Notes under the pieces: generated by a model
Told to the model about the DNA's origin: nothing
What the model saw: the letters and a program-made list of their open reading frames with translations, nothing else
Database searches by the model: none
In this document: positions 7,835 to 16,002 of the stretch, one piece after another
Layout: the number at the start of each line of letters is the position of its first letter
How positions within the stretch are numbered: position 1 is the first letter of the stretch
Program-made: the position numbers and the translations under genes
Source: Nesterenkonia marinintestina
Lineage (GTDB): Bacteria; Actinomycetota; Actinomycetes; Actinomycetales; Micrococcaceae
Reading direction: 5' to 3'
DNA: 64,000 bases
NCBI RefSeq assembly: GCF_025420485.1
Contig: NZ_JAOEFD010000011.1
Span: 32,480-96,479, forward strand

Positions 7835-9196
7835 ATGAGTACACGATCGACACACGGGTCATCAGAGGCGCCCAACGGCACCCATGCCGGAAGTGCCAGG
7901 CCCAAGGGCGTCTGGCGGTTCTTCCTCTACTCGGCGATCGGGATCGTGGTGTTCTTCGTCCCGATGACCATCGGGGGAGACACCACGGTCCCCCTCGACC
8001 ACATCGTCAGCGGGTTCCGCGAACTCCTCGGCGGCGCAGCCCCTTACCTGATCCTTGCGATCATCCTCGGTGGCGCGATCTATCCCTTCGCCACCGGACG
8101 ATGGCGGGTCAGCCAGACCAAGACGGTGTTCGCGCTGCTGAACGTCGTCGGGCTCGCCGCCGCGACCATGATGGTCTTCGACGTCGGACCGGGCTTCCTG
8201 TTCGACGAGCAGCTCGGTCCCTTCCTGTTCAACAGTCTGGTCATCCCGGTCGGGCTGATCGTTCCCATCGGGGCGATCTTCCTGGCGCTGCTCATCGGAT
8301 ACGGGCTCATGGAGTTCATCGGAGTAGTCGTCCGACCCCTGATGCGACCCGTGTGGCGAACCCCGGGCCGATCCGCGGTGGACGCTGTGGCGTCGTTCGT
8401 CGGCAGCTACGCCCTCGGCCTCCTGATCACCGATCGGCTGTACCGCGGCGGAACGTACACAGGTCGGGAAGCTGCGATCATCGCCACCGGATTCTCCACC
8501 GTCTCGGTCACCTTCATGGTCATCGTCGCCCGGACCCTGGACCTGATGCACCTGTGGCTCTGGTACTTCTTCCTCGCTCTGTTCGTCACCTTCGCCGTGA
8601 CTGCGCTGACGGCTCGGCTGCCACCTCTGAGCACCATCCCGAACGAGACCTACCCGGAGGCTGAGCCGGACCCGGAGACTCCGATCACCGGAGGTCGGCT
8701 GCGCACCGCATGGTCCGACGCCATGGAACAGCTCGCCCACGCCCCGTCACTTCCGCGGAACCTGTGGATCAACCTCCGTGACGGAGTCGTCATGGTGTCG
8801 CAGATCCTCCCGTCCATCATGTCGGTGGGTCTGATCGCCCTCATCATCGAGAAGTTCACGCCGGTGTTCGAATGGGTCGGTTACCTGTTCTACCCCTTCG
8901 TGTGGCTCCTCAGGCTGCCTGAACCCGATCTGGCGTCGACGGCGGCCGCAGTGGGCATCGCCGAGATGTTCCTGCCCGCCACTCTGGTAGCGGGAGCCGA
9001 GTCAGAGCTGCTCCGCCTGGTGATCGCCGTGGTCTGTGTCTCCGCTATCATCTTCTTCTCGGCAGTGGTTCCGGCGATCATGGCGACCGAGATTCCGCTG
9101 AAGGTCTGGCACCTGGTGGTCATCTGGGCACAGAGGGTGGTGCTCACCCTGGTCCTCACCGTTCCGCTGGCCCACCTGGTCCTGTACCTGGCCTGA
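7835..9196 (+). CDS. YjiH family membrane protein (nucleoside-recognition gate domain)
   Basis: A 453-residue polytopic membrane protein with gate-type helices; it resembles the YjiH family (for instance FLYSAIGIVVFFVPMTIGG at the start, then ADPPFLFNSLVIPVGLIV-like helices). YjiH genes are common neighbours of hut genes in actinobacteria and firmicutes, and a role in substrate uptake or ion coupling is supposed but unproven. Start chosen at the ATG preceded by GAAGGAG; a much longer reading frame exists upstream but is the shadow of hutU. It differs slightly from its neighbours in having somewhat less biased codon use. It sits between hutU and a second transporter, so one of the two is likely the histidine or urocanate importer. 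Confidence 0.85.
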   Translation: MSTRSTHGSSEAPNGTHAGSARPKGVWRFFLYSAIGIVVFFVPMTIGGDTTVPLDHIVSGFRELLGGAAPYLILAIILGGAIYPFATGRWRVSQTKTVFALLNVVGLAAATMMVFDVGPGFLFDEQLGPFLFNSLVIPVGLIVPIGAIFLALLIGYGLMEFIGVVVRPLMRPVWRTPGRSAVDAVASFVGSYALGLLITDRLYRGGTYTGREAAIIATGFSTVSVTFMVIVARTLDLMHLWLWYFFLALFVTFAVTALTARLPPLSTIPNETYPEAEPDPETPITGGRLRTAWSDAMEQLAHAPSLPRNLWINLRDGVVMVSQILPSIMSVGLIALIIEKFTPVFEWVGYLFYPFVWLLRLPEPDLASTAAAVGIAEMFLPATLVAGAESELLRLVIAVVCVSAIIFFSAVVPAIMATEIPLKVWHLVVIWAQRVVLTLVLTVPLAHLVLYLA

Positions 9197-9224
9197 CCAC
9201 CCGCCGCCGACGAGGGAGATCACC

Positions 9225-10571
9225 ATGGACGCGCTGCTGAACCCGGTGCTGCTCTCCGTGCTGGTGCTGTGCGTCCTGGCGCTGAGCGGGGTGCACGTGC
9301 TGCTCGCGCTGCTCATCGCCGCCGTCGTCGCCGGACTGCTCGCCGGGCTCGGGCCCGCCGACATCTTCACCACCCTGGTCGACGGACTCGGCGGGCAGGG
9401 GGAGACCGCCCTGAGCTACCTGCTGCTGGGCGTCCTCGCGGTGATGGTCGCCCGCTCCGGACTCACCGGCAAGCTCGTGCGCACCGTGATGCCGCTGATC
9501 CGCGGTCGACGCGGCGCCGTGCTCTTCGCCCTGGCCGGGCTCGCCTGCTTCTCGCAGAACCTCGTGCCCGTGCACATCGCATTCATCCCCATCCTCATCC
9601 CGCCGCTGCTCACCGCCTTCGACAGGATGCGCATCGACCGACGAGCCGTCGCCTGCGCGCTCACCTTCGGGCTCAAGGCCCCCTACCTGATCGTGCCGCT
9701 CGGGTTCGGACTCATCTTCCAGGGCATCGTCGCCGAAGAGATGAGCTCCCACGGCATGGATCTCTCCCTCGGCGCGATCCCCGCCGCCATGGCCATCCCG
9801 ACCGCCGGGATGCTCGTCGGACTGGTCGTCGCCGTGCTGGTGAGCTACCGCCGCAGTCGGGAGTACGCCGAGGTGGAGACCCGGTTCAGCATCGAGTCCA
9901 GCGAGCCGGCAGGCGACGACGAGACGTCAGGCGACGCCGAGCCCCACGGAGGATGGACCTGGCAGCACGTCGTCGTGCTCATCGCGCTCGCCGTCACCCT
10001 GGTGCTGCAGCTGGTCTTCAGCTCCCTGGTCATCGCCGGTCTCGGCGGCGTGCTCACCATCTTCCTGCTCCGCGGCGAGCGGTGGCGCCGCGGCGACGAG
10101 GCCGTCACCGGCGGTGTGGCCATGATGGGCACCATCGCGTTCATCATGCTCATCGCCTCCGGCTACGCCGCCGTGCTCCGCGAGACCGGCGCCGTCGAGG
10201 ACCTCGTCTCCGCCGCCGGCGGCATCATCGGCGACAGCCACCTCGTCGGCGCGCTGATGATGATGACCGTCGGACTGATCGTCACCATGGGCATCGGCAC
10301 CTCCTTCGGCACCATCCCCGTGCTCGCGGCGATCTTCGTGCCCCTGGCCGCCACCCTCGGCTTCTCCCCGCTGGCCACCGCCGCCCTGATCGGCGCGGCC
10401 GGCGCCATCGGCGACGCCGGCTCCCCGGCCTCCGACTCCACCCTCGGCCCCACCTCCGGACTCAACGTCGACGGCCAGCACGACCACATCTGGGACACCT
10501 GCGTCCCCACCTTCCTGCACTACAACATCCCGCTGTTCATCGGCGGAGTCGTCGCCGCCCTGGTGCTCTGA
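9225..10571 (+). CDS. Na+/H+ antiporter (NhaC/YuiF-type) family transporter, probable histidine permease
   Basis: A 448-residue polytopic membrane protein of the ion transporter superfamily. Recognisable stretches are GLACFSQNLVPVHIAFIPILIPPLL and, near the C-terminus, GAAGAIGDAGSPASDSTLGPTSGLN, typical of the YuiF-like antiporter family. Members next to hut genes are annotated as Na+/H+ antiporters or as histidine permeases. A good Shine-Dalgarno (GAGGGAG) precedes the ATG. The linker between the two halves (about residues 215-240) is strongly acidic. Position inside the hut operon makes histidine or urocanate uptake the most economical role; that is inference. Confidence 0.8.
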   Translation: MDALLNPVLLSVLVLCVLALSGVHVLLALLIAAVVAGLLAGLGPADIFTTLVDGLGGQGETALSYLLLGVLAVMVARSGLTGKLVRTVMPLIRGRRGAVLFALAGLACFSQNLVPVHIAFIPILIPPLLTAFDRMRIDRRAVACALTFGLKAPYLIVPLGFGLIFQGIVAEEMSSHGMDLSLGAIPAAMAIPTAGMLVGLVVAVLVSYRRSREYAEVETRFSIESSEPAGDDETSGDAEPHGGWTWQHVVVLIALAVTLVLQLVFSSLVIAGLGGVLTIFLLRGERWRRGDEAVTGGVAMMGTIAFIMLIASGYAAVLRETGAVEDLVSAAGGIIGDSHLVGALMMMTVGLIVTMGIGTSFGTIPVLAAIFVPLAATLGFSPLATAALIGAAGAIGDAGSPASDSTLGPTSGLNVDGQHDHIWDTCVPTFLHYNIPLFIGGVVAALVL

Positions 10572-10602
10572 CCCGCACCCCGCCACCGAGGAGGACCCGA
10601 CC

Positions 10603-11793
10603 ATGACGTCCACGCTCATCACCGGAATCGGAGAGCTCACCACCGTCGACGCCGAGGCGCGGGTGCTGCACGACGCCGCCGTCGTCGTCGAGGACGACCG
10701 GATCGGCTGGATCGGACCCGCCGGCTCAGCCCCGGCCGCAGACGCCGTCGTCGACGCCAACGGCCGGGCCATGCTCCCGGGCTGGGTCGACTCCCACACC
10801 CACCTGGTCTTCGCCGGCGACCGCAGCGCCGAATTCGAAGCCCGCATGGCCGGACAGTCCTACTCCGCCGGCGGGATCGGCGTGACCACCGACGCCACCC
10901 GGCAGGCCGACGACGCGACCCTGACCCGACTCATCCGCGACCGGGTGGCCGAAGCCGTCGCAGGCGGCACCACCTACCTCGAGACCAAGACCGGCTACGG
11001 ACTCGACACCGACGAGGAGGCCCGGCACGCCCGACTCGCCGCCGACGAGGTCGACGCCGTCACCTTCCTCGGCGCCCACCTGGTGCCCGCCGGAGCCGAC
11101 GCCGACGACTACCTCGACACCGTCTGCGGCCCCATGCTCGAGGCGGTGCGCCCGTATGTGCGGTTCGCCGACGTGTTCTGCGAGACCGGCGCCTTCGACG
11201 AGGCCCAGTCCCGACGGGTGCTCCAGGTCTGCGCCGCCGCCGGACTGGGACTGCGCGTCCACGGCAACCAGCTCGGCGAAGGCCCCGGCGTCCGACTGGC
11301 CGTCGAGCTCGGCGCGGCCAGCGTCGACCACGTCAACCACCTCGCCGACGACGACGTCGCCGCGCTCGCCGGCACTTGGAGCGGTTGGGACGCCGGGGTG
11401 TCCTCCGGGACGCCGGGGACCGTGGCCACCTGCCTGCCCGCCTGCGACCTCTCCACCCGCCAGCCCCTCGCCCCGGGACGCCGGCTGCTCGACGCCGGGG
11501 TGGAGATCGCCCTGGCCTCGAACTGCAACCCCGGCACCAGCTGCACCACGTCGATGAGCTTCAACGTCGGCACCGCCGTGCTGCAGATGCACCTCAGCCT
11601 CGCCGAGGCGCTGCGGGCCGCCACCTACGGGGGAGCGCTGGCGATGCGCGCCCAGGACGAGGTCGGATCGATCGAGGTCGGGAAGCGGGCGGACCTGCAC
11701 CTGCTCGACGCCCCGGCCGCGATCCACCTGGCCTACCGGCCCGGCATGCCGCTGACACACTCGGTGTGGCGTGCTGGCCGCCGCATGGTGTGA
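10603..11793 (+). CDS. hutI: Imidazolonepropionase
   Basis: A 396-residue amidohydrolase that opens the ring of 4-imidazolone-5-propionate to give N-formimidoyl-L-glutamate, the substrate of the HutG encoded divergently. The metal site is visible as the HxH motif in WVDSHTHLVF (His65, His67), followed by the family segments KTGYGLDTDEEARHARL, HGNQLGEGPGVRLAVELGA, DHVNHL and ASNCNPGTSCTTSM. GAGGAGG lies eight bases ahead of the ATG. It is the last gene of the hut operon and ends 19 bp from the convergent EamA gene. Confidence 0.95.
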   Translation: MTSTLITGIGELTTVDAEARVLHDAAVVVEDDRIGWIGPAGSAPAADAVVDANGRAMLPGWVDSHTHLVFAGDRSAEFEARMAGQSYSAGGIGVTTDATRQADDATLTRLIRDRVAEAVAGGTTYLETKTGYGLDTDEEARHARLAADEVDAVTFLGAHLVPAGADADDYLDTVCGPMLEAVRPYVRFADVFCETGAFDEAQSRRVLQVCAAAGLGLRVHGNQLGEGPGVRLAVELGAASVDHVNHLADDDVAALAGTWSGWDAGVSSGTPGTVATCLPACDLSTRQPLAPGRRLLDAGVEIALASNCNPGTSCTTSMSFNVGTAVLQMHLSLAEALRAATYGGALAMRAQDEVGSIEVGKRADLHLLDAPAAIHLAYRPGMPLTHSVWRAGRRMV

Positions 11794-11812
11794 ACCGGTC
11801 TGGTCGACGGCT

Positions 11813-12727
11813 TCAGGTGACCTGCCTGGCGGCCCGGCGTCGCTGGTGACGCTGCGCGGCCGCTGAGGCCCACCAGGCCCCCAGGATGATGATCGCGCAG
11901 CCGATCAGCTGACCCGGAGTCGGGACGTCGCCGAGCAGCACCGCCGCCAGCGCCAGGGAGAACACCCCGGGCAGCAGGAGCAGCACGCTGGCCACCGTCT
12001 CCTGGACCCCGAGCATCCCGGTGTTGATGAACCAGTAGACGACCACCTGACCCAGGAACGCGAGCAGCAGCAGCCACCCCCAGTCCGCGGGTGTGGCGGG
12101 CAGACCCATCCCGCCGGAGACGAGCCCCGCGATCAGCGCGGCCGTGCCGGCGGAGAGCCCCACCAGGGCGAGGACCGTGAAGGGGGCGGGCTTCGTCGTC
12201 GCCGGTGCGGTGCGGCGGATGACCGCCAGATAGCAGGCGTAGCCGGTGCCGGCGATGAGGCCGAAGATGACCCCTCCGATGCGCAGCTCGCCGAGGTCCA
12301 GCGCCCCGGCGACCAGCACCAGACCCAGGAACATGACCGGGATGATCAGCCCCAGCACCGGCATCGGGCGGGTGCCCTCCATGGCCCAGGCGATCAGCGG
12401 CAGCACGATCAGCTGCACGTTCAGCAGCACGGTGGCGATGCCCGGGCCCACCTCGGCGATGGAGAAGTTCCAGAACACGTAGTCGGTGCCGAGGGCGAGC
12501 CCGGCGATCAGCGCGCCGATCACCGTGCGGCGGGGGAGGGCGCTGGAGCGGTCCACGCGGGAGAGCTCCCAGAGCACCATGGGCAGCATCATCGGCACCG
12601 CGAGCAGGCAGCGCAGCGCGGCGATGGCGATGAGGTCTGCGTCGATCACGGAGACCAGCAGCGCGGAGGCGCCCATCGCGGCGGTGCCGCAGATGAGCAT
12701 GAGCGTGCCGCGCAGGGGAGTGACCAT
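11813..12727 (-). CDS. EamA/DMT family transporter (first of two in the window)
   Basis: A 304-residue drug/metabolite transporter with two five-helix EamA repeats (about residues 1-145 and 150-290): MLICGTAAMGASALLVSVI at the start, YVFWNFSIAEVGPGIATVLL in the first repeat and the WWLLLLAFLGQVVVYWF-like segment in the second. Such proteins export amino acids or other small metabolites; substrate cannot be read from sequence. No Shine-Dalgarno is visible; TAGAAC ends seven bases before the ATG. It converges on hutI and its upstream region holds fragments of the 72-bp repeat family. Confidence 0.85.
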   Translation of the reverse strand: MVTPLRGTLMLICGTAAMGASALLVSVIDADLIAIAALRCLLAVPMMLPMVLWELSRVDRSSALPRRTVIGALIAGLALGTDYVFWNFSIAEVGPGIATVLLNVQLIVLPLIAWAMEGTRPMPVLGLIIPVMFLGLVLVAGALDLGELRIGGVIFGLIAGTGYACYLAVIRRTAPATTKPAPFTVLALVGLSAGTAALIAGLVSGGMGLPATPADWGWLLLLAFLGQVVVYWFINTGMLGVQETVASVLLLLPGVFSLALAAVLLGDVPTPGQLIGCAIIILGAWWASAAAQRHQRRRAARQVT

Positions 12728-12790
12728 CAGGCCAGTTCTAGCATGCGCCCGATCGAGACCCAGAAACGCCCCCGCCGAGCCTCAGCCGAA

Positions 12791-12807
12791 CCCCTCCATC
12801 GAGTCCC
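12791..12807 (+). repeat. Solo left end of the 72-bp repeat family
   Basis: CCCCTCCATCGAGTCCC occurs here and again 23 bp downstream at 12814-12830, where it forms the flank and left end of repeat copy 2. A further weaker left-end-like string, ATCGAGACCC, starts at 12752. These look like remnants of decayed or truncated copies. Confidence 0.65.
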
Positions 12808-12820
12808 ACCCCACCCCTCC

Positions 12821-12892
12821 ATCGAGTCCCCGATCTCTGCAGCACTTTGGGCCGATTCGAGCCCGACACGCTGCAGGGATCGGGGACTCGAT
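12821..12892 (+). repeat. 72-bp palindromic intergenic element, copy 2
   Basis: Begins ATCGAGTCCCCGATC and ends GATCGGGGACTCGAT, so its outer 15 bp are a perfect inverted repeat; the inner arms carry PstI-like CTGCAG blocks. It shares its last 22 bases with copies 3 and 4 but differs in the left inner arm. It lies 16 bp past the csoR stop codon in csoR's direction of transcription, preceded by a C-rich tract. Confidence 0.93.
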
Positions 12893-12908
12893 GCGGGTAG
12901 GGGGCCGC

Positions 12909-13259
12909 TCAGGACTTCACGAGCCGACGGATCGCCGCCGAGGCCTCCTGGAGCTTCGCCTCGGCGTCCTCGCCGCCGGACTCCATCGCATGGGCCACGC
13001 AGTGCCGCAGGTGGTCGTCGAGCAGGGCGAGCCCCACGTTCTCCAGCGCCGACTGCAGCGCACTGATCTGGGTGAGGATGTCGATGCAGTAGACGTCCTC
13101 GTCGACCATCCGATGGATGCCGCGGACCTGCCCCTCCACCCGCCGCAGCCGGGTGAGGTACTTCGACTTCTCGCTCATGTACCCGTGCCGGCCGTCCTCG
13201 CAGGCGCCGGCGGGGCCGTCGTCGTCGGCCTCGGATGCTGTGTGATGCTGCTCGCTCAT
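12909..13259 (-). CDS. csoR: Copper-sensing transcriptional repressor CsoR
   Basis: A 116-residue all-helical repressor of the CsoR/RcnR family. The Cu(I) triad C-H-C is present: Cys58 in EDVYCIDIL, His83 and Cys87 in DDHLRHCV, and the signature LRRVEGQVRGIHRMV precedes it. Cu(I) binding releases the protein from its GC-rich palindromic operator. It is divergent from copZ-copA, and the only good operator, a 17-bp palindrome, lies between them. The first 27 residues, hydrophilic with a Cys and several His, extend beyond the usual family start (MSEKSKYL); the upstream ATG was retained because it has a strong AGGAGGAGG site. Followed by repeat copy 2. Confidence 0.93.
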   Translation of the reverse strand: MSEQHHTASEADDDGPAGACEDGRHGYMSEKSKYLTRLRRVEGQVRGIHRMVDEDVYCIDILTQISALQSALENVGLALLDDHLRHCVAHAMESGGEDAEAKLQEASAAIRRLVKS

Positions 13260-13281
13260 GGGGCCTCCTCCTGGAGGAAAT

Positions 13282-13298
13282 ATACCCTATAGGGGTAT
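13282..13298. promoter_or_regulatory. CsoR operator
   Basis: ATACCCTATAGGGGTAT is a palindrome with 6-bp arms (ATACCC, GGGTAT) and matches the known CsoR box. It lies 23 bp from csoR and 50 bp from copZ, where it can control both. TATA-rich sequence within it could double as a -10 region. Confidence 0.85.
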
Positions 13299-13347
13299 GG
13301 TTGTGCCCAGTGGCAGCCCGGATCGAACGTCAGAAGAGGTGCATCCC

Positions 13348-13566
13348 ATGACCGAGACGCGAGAGTACAGCGTAGACGGTATGTCCTGCGCGCACTGCGA
13401 ATCCGCCGTCACCGAGGAGGTCTCCGCCCTGCCGGAGGTCGAGGGCATCGACGTCGACGTCGCCGCAGGAAGCCTGCGCGTGAGCGGGCCGGCCGAGCGG
13501 CTCGACGACGACGCCGTCGTCGCCGCCGTGGACGAAGCCGGCTACACCGCGGTGCGCGCGGCATGA
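13348..13566 (+). CDS. copZ: CopZ-like copper chaperone (heavy-metal-associated domain)
   Basis: A 72-residue single HMA domain with the Cu(I)-binding motif GMSCAHC (Cys14, Cys17) and a typical beta-alpha-beta-beta-alpha-beta pattern. It should carry Cu(I) to the ATPase encoded next. Start taken at the ATG preceded by AGAAGAGG; a longer frame upstream runs through the CsoR operator and is not credible. It overlaps copA by four bases (ATGA), so the two are translationally coupled and share CsoR control. Confidence 0.92.
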   Translation: MTETREYSVDGMSCAHCESAVTEEVSALPEVEGIDVDVAAGSLRVSGPAERLDDDAVVAAVDEAGYTAVRAA

Positions 13567-15893
13567 CCACCACCGGACAGCAGGTCCGCCTCGACATCGG
13601 AGGCATGACCTGCGCGGCCTGCGCCCAGCGGGTGGAGAAGAAGCTCAACCGGCTCGACGGCGTCGAGGCGACCGTCAACTACGCGACCGAGACCGCGCAG
13701 GTCACCGCCGCGGCCGACCGTGACCACGGGCAGCTCCTCGACGAACTCGTCTCCACGGTCGAGAAGACCGGATACACCGCGACAGAACCGGGGCGGTCCG
13801 TCGGTCCCGACGGCGACGGCGACAGTGCCGGTACCGCCGACGACGGAGACGAGCAGGCCGAGGAGCCCGACCGGGAGCTCGGTCTGCTGCGCACCCGTCT
13901 CATCGTCGCCTCGGTGCTCTCCGCCCCCGTGGTGCTCTGGGCCATGGTCCCGGCCACCCAGTTCGACTACTGGACCTGGGTCTCACTGGTGCTGACGGCC
14001 CCGGTGGTGCTCTGGGCGGGGCTGCCCTTCCACCGCGCGGCGCTGATCAACGCCCGCCACGGCGCGGCCACCATGGACACCCTCATCTCCGTGGGCACCC
14101 TGGCCGCCCTGTTCTGGTCCCTCTACGCCCTGCTCTTCGGCCACGCCGGGGACCCGCAGATGCGCCACGCCTTCACCCTGATCCCCGAACGCGGCGACGG
14201 CACCGGGGACGTGTACTTCGAGGTCGCCGCCGCAGTGACCGCGTTCCTGCTGCTGGGCCGGTACTTCGAACGCCGGTCCAAGCGACGGGCGGGTGCCGCA
14301 CTGCGCCGCCTGCTCACCATGGGCGCGAAGTCGGTCACCGTGCTGCGCGGCGGCTCCGGGGACGGCTCCGCAGGTACCGGGGAGGGATCCGAAGAGACCA
14401 CGGTGCCGATCGGCGAGCTCACCGTCGGCGACGAGTTCCTCGTCCGCCCGGGCGAGCAGATCGCCACCGACGGCGAGGTCGTCGCCGGAACCTCCGCGGT
14501 CGACGAATCCATGCTCACCGGCGAGTCCGTCCCCGTGGAGGTCGCCGTCGGAGACCGTGTCACCGGGGCGACGCTGAACACCTCCGGCCGGCTGGTCGTC
14601 CGTGCCGAGCGGATCGGCTCCGACACCCAGCTCGCCCAGATGGCGCAGCTGGTCGAGCAGGCCCAGTCCGGCAAGGCCGAGGTGCAGCGCCTCGCCGACC
14701 GGATCTCCTCGGTCTTCGTCCCCGTCGTCCTGGTCATCGCGATCGTCACCCTGATCGCCTGGCTGCTCACCGGCGCCTCGGCGGAGACCGCGTTCACCGC
14801 CGCCGTCGCCGTGCTCATCATCGCCTGCCCCTGCGCCCTCGGCCTCGCCACCCCGACCGCGCTGCTGGTCGGCACCGGACGCGGGGCCCAGCTGGGCATC
14901 CTCATCCGCGGCCCCGAGGTGCTGGAATCCTCGCGCGGGATCGACACCGTGCTGCTCGACAAGACCGGGACCCTGACCACCGGGGCCATGAAGGTCACCG
15001 CCGTCCACCCGTCCGCCGGCGCCGACGAGTCCGAGCTGCTGCGGCTGGCCGGCGCGCTCGAGGCCTCCTCCGAGCACCCGATCGCCCGTGCCGTGACCAG
15101 CTCGGCGCGGCAGACCCTGGGCTCGGCGCCCGGCACCCTGCCGGAGGTCACGGACTTCCGCGGGCTCTCCGGCCTCGGGGTGGAGGGCGTCGTCGAGGGC
15201 CGTGAGATGCTCATCGGCCGGCCGCACCTGCTCGAGGAGCGGGGGGTCGAGGTCCCGCTCGAGGCCCGCATGCTGGTCTCCCACGCTCAGGCCCAGGGCG
15301 CCACCCCGGTGCTCGCCGCCGCCGACGGAGCGTTCCTCGGGGTCGTCATCGTCGCCGACACCGTCAAGCGCCGCTCCGGATGGGCGGTTCGCTCGCTGCG
15401 CCGGCTCGGCCTCGAGACCCGCATGATCACCGGGGACAACGCCGGCGCCGCGGGGGAGGTCGCCCGAGCCCTGGACATCGACGAGGTCATCGCCGAGGTG
15501 CTGCCCGAGGACAAGGTCACCGAGGTCCGGCGGCTGCAGGACCAGGGCCGGCGGGTGGCGATGGTCGGCGACGGGATCAACGACGCCGCCGCCCTGGCCC
15601 AGGCCGACCTGGGGATCGCCATGGGCACCGGGGCAGACGTCGCCGTCGACGCCGCCGACATCACCATCATCCGGGGGGAGCCGCGCAGCATCGCCGACGC
15701 GATCCGGCTCTCCCGCAGCACGCTGCACGTGATCCGCACCAACCTGTTCTGGGCGTTCCTGTACAACGTGGCGGCGATCCCGCTTGCCGCGTTCGGGCTG
15801 CTCAACCCGATGCTCGCCGGCGCCGCGATGGTGCTCTCCTCGCTCTCGGTGGTCCTCAACAGCCTGAGGCTGCGCCGCTTCCGCGGCTCCTGA
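13563..15893 (+). CDS. copA: P1B-type Cu(I)-exporting ATPase (CopA)
   Basis: A 776-residue heavy-metal ATPase. An N-terminal HMA domain carries MTCAAC (Cys17, Cys20); an acidic linker of about 30 residues leads to the membrane domain. The transmembrane metal site CPCALG is at residues 422-424, the phosphorylation motif DKTGTLT starts at Asp466, the nucleotide-binding SEHPIARA and the hinge [10 protein letters not shown] are intact. CPC with downstream N and M-S-type residues ([24 protein letters not shown]) indicates group 1B-1 Cu(I) specificity. It exports copper from the cytosol. A run of Gly/Ser/Glu in the actuator region (about residues 262-278) is an insertion compared with shorter homologues. 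It ends 14 bp before repeat copy 3. Confidence 0.95.
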   Translation: MTTTGQQVRLDIGGMTCAACAQRVEKKLNRLDGVEATVNYATETAQVTAAADRDHGQLLDELVSTVEKTGYTATEPGRSVGPDGDGDSAGTADDGDEQAEEPDRELGLLRTRLIVASVLSAPVVLWAMVPATQFDYWTWVSLVLTAPVVLWAGLPFHRAALINARHGAATMDTLISVGTLAALFWSLYALLFGHAGDPQMRHAFTLIPERGDGTGDVYFEVAAAVTAFLLLGRYFERRSKRRAGAALRRLLTMGAKSVTVLRGGSGDGSAGTGEGSEETTVPIGELTVGDEFLVRPGEQIATDGEVVAGTSAVDESMLTGESVPVEVAVGDRVTGATLNTSGRLVVRAERIGSDTQLAQMAQLVEQAQSGKAEVQRLADRISSVFVPVVLVIAIVTLIAWLLTGASAETAFTAAVAVLIIACPCALGLATPTALLVGTGRGAQLGILIRGPEVLESSRGIDTVLLDKTGTLTTGAMKVTAVHPSAGADESELLRLAGALEASSEHPIARAVTSSARQTLGSAPGTLPEVTDFRGLSGLGVEGVVEGREMLIGRPHLLEERGVEVPLEARMLVSHAQAQGATPVLAAADGAFLGVVIVADTVKRRSGWAVRSLRRLGLETRMITGDNAGAAGEVARALDIDEVIAEVLPEDKVTEVRRLQDQGRRVAMVGDGINDAAALAQADLGIAMGTGADVAVDAADITIIRGEPRSIADAIRLSRSTLHVIRTNLFWAFLYNVAAIPLAAFGLLNPMLAGAAMVLSSLSVVLNSLRLRRFRGS

Positions 15894-15907
15894 CCCCTCC
15901 CCCCTCC

Positions 15908-15979
15908 ATCGAGACCCCGATCTCAGCGGCGTGTCGGGCCGAAATCGGCCTCAGATGCTGCAGGGATCGGGGACTCGAC
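15908..15979 (+). repeat. 72-bp palindromic intergenic element, copy 3
   Basis: Sits between the convergent copA and fic genes, 15 bp past one stop and 24 bp from the other. It is a direct repeat of copy 4 on the far side of fic (69 of 72 bases identical). The left outer arm reads ATCGAGACCCCGATC, the right GATCGGGGACTCGAC. In RNA from either strand it would form a long hairpin, so it could terminate both genes. Confidence 0.93.
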
Positions 15980-16002
15980 GGGGACGGTGAAGCTGTCAGT
16001 CC

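Noticed and set aside
13983..15728. Minus-strand open frame of 581 codons
   Set aside because: Antisense to copA, with Gly/Asp/Gln-rich shadow composition.
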